From contig NZ_CAKVGN010000094.1 of NCBI RefSeq assembly GCF_934747485.1, positions 1 to 9,449 on the forward strand: 9,449 bases of DNA, read 5' to 3'. The notes beneath the pieces were generated by a model. The model did not search any database and had not been told where the DNA came from. It worked only from the letters and a program-made list of their open reading frames with translations. Below, one piece after another: positions 1 through 5,135 of this stretch. A program made the position numbers and the translations under genes. Source of the stretch: an uncultured Brachyspira sp. (lineage in GTDB: Bacteria; Spirochaetota; Brachyspiria; Brachyspirales; Brachyspiraceae). Position 1 is the first letter of the stretch; every line of letters begins with the position of its first letter.

Positions 1-204
1 TTAGTTAATTAAATTATAAGGAATACCTGCTTTTTTTAAACTAAAAAACGTGCAATATGTATGGCTCCTAAACATATAGTTTGCGTTGTAAATATTGTTT
101 TCTTCATTTTCTTTTATTATTATATTATAATTATCTTTTTTCATTTCATTATAAAATATAAAAGAAAGAGTCATTAATATAACCGCTAATATACCAAATT
201 TCAT
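1..204 (-). CDS. Small putative exported or membrane peptide, unknown function
   Basis: A 67-residue protein that I do not recognise. The N-terminus is a short charged start (MKFG) followed by a hydrophobic stretch at about residues 4-18, which fits a signal peptide or single membrane anchor. A polar, Asn/Glu/Lys-rich segment follows (about 21-42), then a C-terminal part with R-S-H-T-Y-C at residues 46-51. The ATG at 204 is chosen because AAGGTG (210-215, minus strand) lies 5 nt upstream, a good Shine-Dalgarno match. The C-terminal motif recurs in two decayed copies elsewhere in the window (590-646 and about 9360-9449), so this may be the surviving member of a small multicopy family. It could itself be a truncated copy of a longer gene. 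The ribosome site and hydrophobic leader are seen directly; export is inferred. Confidence 0.5.
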   Translation of the reverse strand: MKFGILAVILMTLSFIFYNEMKKDNYNIIIKENEENNIYNANYMFRSHTYCTFFSLKKAGIPYNLIN

Positions 205-247
205 TACCGCACCTTTTAAATGATACTACAAGCATATTTATCATAAA

Positions 248-451
248 TTGATTTTTATTTCAAGTATATTTATATATTTTCCTTTTTGTATAGATTTCAT
301 TCAAACGGCGATTGAAGGAAGAGCCTGTGGTAACAATTGTACAGAATTTACTTACTGTAAATATATATTTGATATTGAACATCTTTATATATATTTTGTA
401 AGAAAAATTATATTAAGAGAATCTATAGTATATTTGCCTTACATTGGATAA
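248..451 (+). other. Weak open frame, possible gene fragment
   Basis: A 67-codon frame opening with TTG and with no recognisable ribosome site. It encodes a hydrophobic first third and then a Cys-containing middle (EGRACGNNC, then FTYCKY). The TYCKY portion loosely resembles the TYC-(I)-KY motif of the remnant at 590-646, with synonymous codons (ACT TAC TGT against ACA TAT TGC). The ACG portion overlaps the 19-base repeat fragment. It could be debris of a small exported protein or pure chance in A/T-rich DNA. I would not call it a functional gene on this evidence. Confidence 0.15.
314..332 (+). repeat. Fragment of dispersed repeat (related to element A)
   Basis: The bases GAAGGAAGAGCCTGTGGTA match 6714-6732 (GAAGGAAGTGCCTGTGGTA) at 18 of 19 positions in the same orientation. 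The stretch is G/C-richer than its surroundings. Neither the flanking palindrome arms nor the C-run of element A is present here, so this looks like an isolated remnant or a modular piece of the repeat. Confidence 0.4.
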
Positions 452-589
452 TGCTTTTGTAGAAAGTAACCATAACTGAGATTAAAAATAATTTTATGCT
501 TTTGTATTTAATAATTAAGTTTATAAAATCAAATCATAAATTAAAAAATATAATAATTTTTTCAATTATAAACAGATATACTCTGCTTT

Positions 590-646
590 AAATTATGATG
601 CACCTATTAAGAAATACTTAATGCAATATGTATCACTCCAATGTAA
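590..646 (-). pseudogene. Decayed copy of the S-x-T-Y-C small-protein family
   Basis: Read on the minus strand from 646, the codons give L-H-W-S-D-T-Y-C-I-K-Y-F-L-I-G-A-S and a stop at 593-595. The codon just upstream of this stretch is TAA, so it is not an intact gene. In the same frame, farther upstream, there is an ATG-AAA start-like site near 750 with two more stops between. The C-terminal part aligns with the plus-strand copy at the right edge of the window: 17 of 18 bases match over the last 18 (590-607 against 9432-9449), and the TACATATTGC-type core is shared. It also aligns with the C-terminus of the small gene at 1-204. Several differences are synonymous, which favours a protein-coding origin. 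Confidence 0.45.
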
Positions 647-806
647 TTACAAATTATTTATATAAGTTTAACTTAAGTTTATATATATGCTTTTATAAAT
701 AATAACATATAGAAGAAAATAAAAAACATAATGTCATATTTTCATAATTTAATTATATAGCTAAAATGACGAAAATAATTAACTGTATAGTTGTTTAAGG
801 TATGAT

Positions 807-2417
807 ATGATAAGTATTAAAAGAAGACGTCAAATAAAAGCTGCTATTATAATATCTTCAATATTGATTATAATTTTAATTGTAGGTTTAATAATAGGAT
901 ACTATCCTTTTGGTCTGCATCAAAAAAACATGAAAAATATAAATATGCCTAAAGATAGTATTATATATATAAGTGCTAAAAGTATAAATGAAAGCATATC
1001 TAAATTTACAGGTTCTGTATATGCTTATAGAATATCTCATGATGAGTCTATGTACGATTTTTCTATAATGATGAAAACTATCGATGCTTTTTTTTATAAT
1101 TTAAAAAATAATTCAAATTTTTTTATAAAACAACTTTCTAAAATTTTAACGTCAAGAAATGCTTCTATACTTCTGTGGAAATATAATGATAATCTTTCAA
1201 ATTCAGAGTTATTATATTTTTTTGATATAGGTAAAATTAATACTTTTTTGGCAAATAGTTTTTTTAATTTAAAAACAATAAATATAGGCACTATAAAATA
1301 TGAAATAAAAAAAGAAATATATAATAATTATAAAGTGTTTGGAATAGTAAATAATGAGCCTTTAATTTATTTTTCGTTTTACAATGGTATTGTTATAATT
1401 AGTAAAAATTATTCAAGCATAAAGAAAATTATAGATTTCTTTGATGCTAAAGCGGGAAGTTTTGAAAATATCAGCGTATTACAAAATTCATCATTAGAAT
1501 ATAATCCTGATATTTCTTTTTATATAAACAAAAAATCATTTGATGATAATAAATGCGAAGGTTCTTTATTTTTTAAACCAATAGAATATTTTAAAGATGT
1601 ATATGGCATATATGGAAATATAAAACTATATGATGATAATGGAAGAATGGATATTTTTGTTGATTATCAATATGGAGCTTCTGATAAGTTTGAACTTTAT
1701 AATTTAAACAAAAAAATGAATATACAGAATTATTTGCCTTATCAAAACACTGTTGCATATTTATCATTAAAGTCCTATATTTCCGGACTATACCCAATTA
1801 TATATAATGATTTAAAAAATGATAATAATACAAAAATAAAAAAAGAATTATTAAGTCTCTTCAATAAAATGAATAACAAATATTCTTTTTTGAGTATTAT
1901 CAGTGATTTATATGGAGAGATGGCATTAGCTTATATAGAATCAAGCAAGATAATTTATCCTGTTATGATATTCAATATAGAAAACTATGATAATATTCTG
2001 CCGAAATTAGAAAATGAATTATTAAAAAAATATATTAACATTACAAAATCAGATAAACAATATAATAATAGTTATATATATTCTTATACTTTTCCTGACG
2101 GCTCATCATTATATTATACATTTATCGATAAAATATATTTCTTTAGTGAAGATTCTAAGGCAATAGAAACAGCTATAAATAATATGAGTAATCAAAAAAA
2201 CTTAAATGAGATGATAAAGAAGATAGATGATTATAATCCAAATTATATATTTACAATACAATTAGAAAAGGCAAATAGCATATTAAAATATTTTAATGTT
2301 CCTCTTAGAAATTGGAGCTATCCTAATAATTTAGTAATAGGAAGCAGCATAAACTCTAATCATACGCATATAAATATAAGTTTTGATGCAAATTTTACAA
2401 AATTAAAAAATAATTGA
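807..2417 (+). CDS. Membrane-anchored DUF3352-like protein
   Basis: A 536-residue protein. A basic N-terminus (KRRRQIK, residues 5-11) precedes one strongly hydrophobic helix at about residues 12-33. This is the pattern of an inner-membrane signal anchor with the large C-terminal part outside the cytoplasm. Two stretches have the form Pro-x(2-3)-[ST]-x-x-Y-[IL]-S: MPKDSIIYISAK (47-58) and LPYQNTVAYLSL (310-321). Such motifs open the repeated halves of DUF3352-type proteins, so a two-lobed extracytoplasmic fold is likely, although the family assignment rests on this pattern alone. The rest is Asn/Tyr/Ile/Lys-rich with no catalytic motif I can name. The ATG at 807 follows AAGG (797-800) at 6 nt. 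The DUF1232 gene lies 64 nt downstream on the same strand and may be cotranscribed. The biochemical role is unknown. Confidence 0.75.
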   Translation: MISIKRRRQIKAAIIISSILIIILIVGLIIGYYPFGLHQKNMKNINMPKDSIIYISAKSINESISKFTGSVYAYRISHDESMYDFSIMMKTIDAFFYNLKNNSNFFIKQLSKILTSRNASILLWKYNDNLSNSELLYFFDIGKINTFLANSFFNLKTINIGTIKYEIKKEIYNNYKVFGIVNNEPLIYFSFYNGIVIISKNYSSIKKIIDFFDAKAGSFENISVLQNSSLEYNPDISFYINKKSFDDNKCEGSLFFKPIEYFKDVYGIYGNIKLYDDNGRMDIFVDYQYGASDKFELYNLNKKMNIQNYLPYQNTVAYLSLKSYISGLYPIIYNDLKNDNNTKIKKELLSLFNKMNNKYSFLSIISDLYGEMALAYIESSKIIYPVMIFNIENYDNILPKLENELLKKYINITKSDKQYNNSYIYSYTFPDGSSLYYTFIDKIYFFSEDSKAIETAINNMSNQKNLNEMIKKIDDYNPNYIFTIQLEKANSILKYFNVPLRNWSYPNNLVIGSSINSNHTHINISFDANFTKLKNN

Positions 2418-2481
2418 TAGCAGTATTTAAAATTATAAATTATAATTAATATTATTATTTTGTTTAATAGGATATATTAAA

Positions 2482-2907
2482 ATGTATTTAAAAAACAAAG
2501 CCAAAAAAATATGGCTGTATCTAATTTCTAATATTAACCATGATAAATTAGAATCTCTGCTTTTAAAAACTAAAGAAATATTTAAAGCTATGCAATCATC
2601 AGGAAAGCTTTATATATTTAAAGACAAAATAGAAATATCTATCAGCATGATAAAAGACTATATAAGCGGTAATTATAAAAATGTTCCTTGGAAAGTAATA
2701 TCCGCAATAGGGGCATCATTACTTTATTTACTTCTTCCATTTGATGCCATAGCAGATTTTTTCCCATTAATAGGTTTGCTTGATGATGCTTTTATTATAG
2801 GGTTATGTATAAAACTTTTTAATGATGAGATAGAGAAATACAGAGAGTGGAAATATGGAATTTATGATTACACAGAAGATATAGAGAGTAAAGAAGACGA
2901 AGAATAA
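2482..2907 (+). CDS. DUF1232 (YkvA-like) membrane protein
   Basis: A 141-residue protein. The segment at about residues 70-107 has the hallmark of the DUF1232/YkvA family: Y-L-x-x-P-x-D-A-I-x-D-x-x-P-x-x-G-L-L-D-D (core YLLLPFDAIADFFPLIG, 82-98). It forms a short hydrophobic hairpin ending in the acidic pair D101-D102. The usual Pro after the second Ile of the motif (DaIPD) is Ala here (D88-A-I-A-D92). The N-terminal 65 residues are basic and helical; the C-terminus is a charged acidic tail ending EDEE. Family members are small membrane proteins of unknown biochemistry. AGGA at 2469-2472 sits 9 nt before the ATG. The gene follows the DUF3352-like gene by 64 nt. Its stop codon is 7 nt from the 3' end of the convergent tRNA-Arg. 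Confidence 0.85.
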   Translation: MYLKNKAKKIWLYLISNINHDKLESLLLKTKEIFKAMQSSGKLYIFKDKIEISISMIKDYISGNYKNVPWKVISAIGASLLYLLLPFDAIADFFPLIGLLDDAFIIGLCIKLFNDEIEKYREWKYGIYDYTEDIESKEDEE

Positions 2908-2914
2908 AAAACTA

Positions 2915-2988
2915 CGCGTCTGAGAGGATTCGAACCCCCAACCGGCGGAACCGAAATCCGCTGCTCTATCCAATTGAGCCACAGACGC
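2915..2988 (-). tRNA. tRNA-Arg (anticodon UCG)
   Basis: A complete cloverleaf on the minus strand. The acceptor stem GCGTCTG pairs perfectly with CAGACGC. The D arm is GCTC-loop-GAGC. The anticodon stem GCGGA/TCCGC encloses loop TTTCGGT, giving anticodon TCG with U33 and G37. The variable loop is 5 nt. The T arm GGGGG-TTCGAAT-CCTCT contains two G-U pairs. The discriminator is G and CCA is not encoded. It should read CGA and, by wobble, CGG codons. A run of six T follows 5 nt after the tRNA (read from 2910 down to 2905) and overlaps the stop codon of the convergent DUF1232 gene. The tRNA lies 59 nt downstream of the outer-membrane-type gene on the same strand. Confidence 0.96.
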
Positions 2989-3047
2989 TTTTAAAATTTA
3001 ATTAATAGTAATTAATTATCGGTAAATATTTTTATTATTATAGCCTA

Positions 3048-3758
3048 TTATAGTTTAGGAGCAAACCTTAAACCCAATTGCAAACCCAAATCAAAACTAT
3101 CAACACTATTATATTCATTATCTATAGCATTTTTTTGAGCCAAACCAAAATCATATCCTAAATAAGCACCAATATTCAAAGCCATTTTAGAGCTAAAAAA
3201 TATAGAATAATCAAAAGTAAGTTTAATATAAGGAATAACATTTCTGCCATTATATATTTTTTCTATATCTTTTCTTTTTAAATCAGTTGTAGCTTTTTCA
3301 TTTAGTCCAAATGCAGTAGTATCTACCTCATAAACAGCAGTAATAGGTATCTTAACACCAGCACCAACTCCTATAGCAAATTGACCAATATTAATTTTTG
3401 GAAGCAAACCAACTTGAAAGCTATGAGTATACATGCTTAAATTCATTTCAGTTTTTTGACCTAAAATTTCAGACTGAAGTAAATACATTTTATAGCTATC
3501 ATAACTATAACCAAACTCGCCTAATATGCTAATACCCAATTTGCCAATACCTATCATATATCCAATTTGAGCAGTAACTCCAGAGTCAAAACCAACCTTA
3601 CCTTTATCAGATAAAGCCTCATAAGTACCAGTAGGAACACCAATAGATAAACCTAAAGGCACATTAATTATAGCTTCAAAACCGCTAGCAGCAAATACTG
3701 ATATATTGCTTATTGCGAAGATAGAAAATATTAATAATAGTTTTTTAATTTTTTTCAT
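3048..3758 (-). CDS. Putative outer-membrane beta-barrel protein
   Basis: A 236-residue protein with a clear signal peptide: MKKIKK, a hydrophobic core, and V-F-A at 21-23 followed by ASGFEA, so cleavage is expected after residue 23. The mature part is about 213 residues of alternating hydrophobic and polar residues rich in Gly, Ile and Tyr, for example the stretches around 30-45, 62-88, 111-138 and 172-235, as expected for an 8- to 10-strand barrel. The last strand ends L-G-L-R-F-A-P-K-L and lacks the classic terminal Phe. From memory, the start of the mature protein (SGFEAIINVPLG) is typical of a paralogous group of small Brachyspira surface proteins; this was not searched. GGAGGG (3764-3769, minus) lies 5 nt before the ATG, the strongest ribosome site in the window. 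tRNA-His lies 75 nt upstream with no clear terminator or promoter between them. Confidence 0.75.
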   Translation of the reverse strand: MKKIKKLLLIFSIFAISNISVFAASGFEAIINVPLGLSIGVPTGTYEALSDKGKVGFDSGVTAQIGYMIGIGKLGISILGEFGYSYDSYKMYLLQSEILGQKTEMNLSMYTHSFQVGLLPKINIGQFAIGVGAGVKIPITAVYEVDTTAFGLNEKATTDLKRKDIEKIYNGRNVIPYIKLTFDYSIFFSSKMALNIGAYLGYDFGLAQKNAIDNEYNSVDSFDLGLQLGLRFAPKL

Positions 3759-3833
3759 TTTAGCCCTCCATAAATATAAATGGTATATTAAAGAGGAAAA
3801 ATATCAAGTATGATTGCTTTTTTATTTAGGAAG

Positions 3834-3908
3834 GGCGAAAGACGGGACTTGAACCCGCGACATCCAGATCCACAATCTGGCGCTCTAACCAACTGAGCTA
3901 CATTCGCC
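3834..3908 (-). tRNA. tRNA-His (anticodon GUG)
   Basis: The minus-strand cloverleaf has the histidine-specific extra 5' G (G-1) facing C73. The D arm is GCTC-AGTTGGTTA-GAGC. The anticodon stem CCAGA/TCTGG encloses loop TTGTGGA, giving anticodon GTG. The T arm is GCGGG-TTCAAGT-CCCGT. The acceptor stem GCGAATG/CTTTCGC has a single U-U mismatch at the sixth pair; all other pairs are sound. CCA is not encoded. It lies 41 nt downstream of tRNA-Arg(UCU) in the same direction. Confidence 0.95.
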
Positions 3909-3917
3909 ATAATAAAG

Positions 3918-3946
3918 AAAAAAAAGAGTCTTTGATTTAAGACCTT
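3918..3946 (-). terminator. Terminator-like hairpin inside the tRNA cluster
   Basis: On the minus strand, AAGGTCTT and AAGACTCTT form a stem with one bulged T (innermost GTCTT/AAGAC, 3939-3943 with 3928-3932) around a 6-nt loop. Eight T follow immediately (3925 down to 3918). This has the form of an intrinsic terminator, but the stem is short and A/T-rich. It lies between tRNA-Arg(UCU) and tRNA-His with only 9 nt before the His tRNA, too little room for a separate promoter. It is therefore either a weak attenuator or simply processed spacer RNA. Confidence 0.45.
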
Positions 3947-3949
3947 ATA

Positions 3950-4023
3950 CGCGCCAGACAGGAATCGAACCTGTAACCTACTGCTTAGAAGGCAGTTGCT
4001 CTATCCAATTGAGCTACTAGCGC
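3950..4023 (-). tRNA. tRNA-Arg (anticodon UCU)
   Basis: A complete minus-strand cloverleaf. The acceptor stem GCGCTAG/CTGGCGC has one G-U pair. The D arm is GCTC-AATTGGATA-GAGC. The anticodon stem ACTGC/GCAGT encloses loop CTTCTAA, giving anticodon TCT. The variable loop is AGGTT and the T arm ACAGG-TTCGATT-CCTGT. The discriminator is G and CCA is not encoded. It should read AGA/AGG, the dominant Arg codons in these A/T-rich genes. It lies 2 nt after tRNA-Pro, so the two must be processed from one transcript. Confidence 0.97.
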
Positions 4024-4025
4024 AT

Positions 4026-4099
4026 TCGGGATGGTGAGACTCGAACTCACAACCCCCTGCTCCCAAAGCAGGTACGCTAACCAATTGCGCTACATCCCG
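4026..4099 (-). tRNA. tRNA-Pro (anticodon UGG)
   Basis: A complete minus-strand cloverleaf. The acceptor stem CGGGATG/CATCCCG is perfect. The D arm is GCGC-AATTGGTTA-GCGT. The anticodon stem CCTGC/GCAGG encloses loop TTTGGGA, giving anticodon TGG. The T arm is GTGAG-TTCGAGT-CTCAC. The discriminator is A, CCA is not encoded, and position 1 is C, as is usual for bacterial tRNA-Pro. It is the first gene of the cluster, about 10 nt after the predicted start of transcription. Confidence 0.97.
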
Positions 4100-4115
4100 T
4101 TAAATATGTTTTTCA

Positions 4116-4143
4116 ATTATATATTAATTTCTTTTTTTGTCAA
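4116..4143 (-). promoter_or_regulatory. Consensus sigma-70 promoter of the tRNA cluster
   Basis: On the minus strand, TTGACA (4143-4138) and TATAAT (4121-4116) are both perfect matches to the housekeeping consensus, separated by 16 bp that begin with an A-tract. The expected start, about 7 nt further on, falls near 4109, leaving a leader of about 10 nt before tRNA-Pro. This fits a strong stable-RNA promoter. Confidence 0.88.
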
Positions 4144-4184
4144 CTAATTTATTGTATTATTTTTATTTGAAAAATATTAAAAAC

Positions 4185-4212
4185 TTGACTTATTAAAAAA
4201 AAAATATATCAT
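4185..4212 (+). promoter_or_regulatory. Sigma-70 promoter of the ptsN-like/kdsB/comF operon
   Basis: TTGACT (4185-4190) and TATCAT (4207-4212) each match the consensus at five of six positions and are 16 bp apart. Transcription would begin near 4219, just before AAAGG (4221-4225), giving a leader of under 20 nt before the ATG at 4237. It points away from the tRNA promoter; the two -35 boxes are 41 bp apart. Confidence 0.65.
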
Positions 4213-4236
4213 AAAGCTCTAAAGGTTATAATTATT

Positions 4237-4632
4237 ATGTCTAGATATATAGTTCCAGAAAATGATATTATTAGAACTGCAAATTGGATAAGCAATTTTC
4301 TAATAAGAGAAGGTTATAATATTGATTATACCATTGAAAGTTTAAATGAAATTGATAAGTTCTTCAAAGAAAAAATAAATAAAATATTAGAAAATGATGA
4401 CAATAATAGAAGCTTTATATTTGCTATAGCAGCGTATATTGGAGAAATTATTAAAGCACATTTTAATGGTAAGTGGATTATTTCCAGAGAGATTGATTTA
4501 GATGATGAGGTTATAGGAATATATATTAATGATTATGGTACTATATATCCGCTTAATATAACATTAGAGCTTATTCAAAAACAATATACTCTAAAGCAAT
4601 ATATAAAAGAAAAGTTTAATACAGATATTTAA
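4237..4632 (+). CDS. Conserved-looking hypothetical protein, first gene of the operon
   Basis: A 131-residue soluble protein with no signal peptide or membrane segment. The N-terminal half looks helical and charged. The centre carries A-A-Y-I-G-E (65-70) followed by H-F-N-G-K-W (75-80), then an acidic patch (EIDLDDE, 85-91) and a possible beta strand with Y-P-L-N. The combination [AG]-A-Y-x-G-E ... G-x-W recalls several small uncharacterised bacterial domains, but I cannot name one with confidence. The ATG is preceded by AAAGG at 4221-4225 (11 nt). The ptsN-like gene starts 16 nt after its stop, so the two are almost certainly cotranscribed. No function is assigned. Confidence 0.75.
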   Translation: MSRYIVPENDIIRTANWISNFLIREGYNIDYTIESLNEIDKFFKEKINKILENDDNNRSFIFAIAAYIGEIIKAHFNGKWIISREIDLDDEVIGIYINDYGTIYPLNITLELIQKQYTLKQYIKEKFNTDI

Positions 4633-4648
4633 AAAAGGATTTTCGCTT

Positions 4649-5134
4649 ATGATGAGTTTAAATGAAATTTTAGATAATGTGAAAAAATCATATATAATGC
4701 TTGATTTAAAGGCAAATAATAAACAAGAAGCTATAAGCGAAATGTTAATATATGCAGAATCTAACGGACTTAGAATAAATATTTCTAAAACTATAGAGTG
4801 TATGTTTAAAAAAGAAAATATTATATCAAGCGGTTTAGGTTATGGAGTAGCCTTTCCGCATTTAAGGACTAAAGAAGTTCAAGAAAATGAATTAATATTT
4901 GCAATATCAAAACCGGGTATTAACTATTATGCTTTAGATCAAAAACCTGTTCATTTACTTACAATGTTTTTAACTCCTATAGATAAAAGCGATAAATATT
5001 TGCAATTATTATCTCTTATGACAAAGATATCAAAATTAAGCATGTATACTGTATTATTATTAGAATCAAAAACTCAAGAAGAGTTTAAAAATAAATTATC
5101 AGATATGGTAAAAGACATTATAGGCGGTAAATAA
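4649..5134 (+). CDS. PTS EIIA domain protein, PtsN (nitrogen-regulatory) type
   Basis: A 161-residue stand-alone EIIA of the fructose/mannitol superfamily. The length fits PtsN, and there is no membrane segment or attached EIIB/EIIC. The phosphorylation site is H71 in S-G-L-G-Y-G-V-A-F-P-H, matching the family pattern (G-x-G-[IV]-A-[IF]-P-H). The second conserved block is K-P-V-H-L-L-T-M-F-L-T-P (99-110), where the Asp common after P-V is His. In the family, phosphate comes from HPr or NPr, and the unphosphorylated or phosphorylated protein regulates other proteins rather than sugar uptake. A regulatory role here is inferred from the lack of transporter genes nearby. Two consecutive ATGs (4649, 4652) are possible starts; AGGA at 4636-4639 fits the first better (9 nt). 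kdsB begins 1 nt after the stop. Confidence 0.87.
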   Translation: MMSLNEILDNVKKSYIMLDLKANNKQEAISEMLIYAESNGLRINISKTIECMFKKENIISSGLGYGVAFPHLRTKEVQENELIFAISKPGINYYALDQKPVHLLTMFLTPIDKSDKYLQLLSLMTKISKLSMYTVLLLESKTQEEFKNKLSDMVKDIIGGK

Positions 5135-5135
5135 A

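Larger units (their letters stand above)
205..806. other. 602-base A/T-rich region without a convincing gene
   Basis: This lies between the divergently oriented small gene (minus) and the 536-residue membrane protein gene (plus). It holds no reading frame with a believable start and ribosome site. What it does contain is a 19-base fragment related to the comF-recG repeat (314-332), a weak Cys-containing open frame (248-451) and a stop-interrupted minus-strand remnant of the S-x-T-Y-C family (590-646, perhaps starting near 750). The rest is low-complexity A/T sequence with many chance TATAAT-like boxes, so no promoter is called for the gene at 807. Confidence 0.6.

Noticed and set aside
248..451. 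Candidate functional small Cys-containing secreted peptide
   Set aside because: TTG start, no Shine-Dalgarno match, and overlap with a repeat fragment; kept only as a low-confidence possible fragment.
1094..1291. Open frame of 65 codons antisense within the DUF3352-like gene
   Set aside because: It lies wholly inside a well-supported gene on the other strand, has no ribosome site and low-complexity composition; a shadow frame.
1591..1797. Open frame of 68 codons antisense within the DUF3352-like gene
   Set aside because: Also antisense to the well-supported gene; its His/Tyr/Gln-rich composition is that of a reverse complement of A/T-rich coding DNA.
2989..3047. Dedicated promoter for tRNA-Arg(UCG)
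   Set aside because: Only TTTACC-17-AATTAA-quality boxes are present; in DNA this A/T-rich such matches are expected by chance.
3834..3908. tRNA-His as a pseudogene because of the acceptor mismatch
   Set aside because: All other stems, G-1/C73, the anticodon loop and the T loop are intact, so a functional tRNA is more likely.
4649..5134. Fructose- or mannitol-specific transport EIIA
   Set aside because: There is no EIIB/EIIC domain or neighbour and no sugar catabolism gene; stand-alone length and context fit the regulatory PtsN type better, although specificity cannot be proven from sequence.
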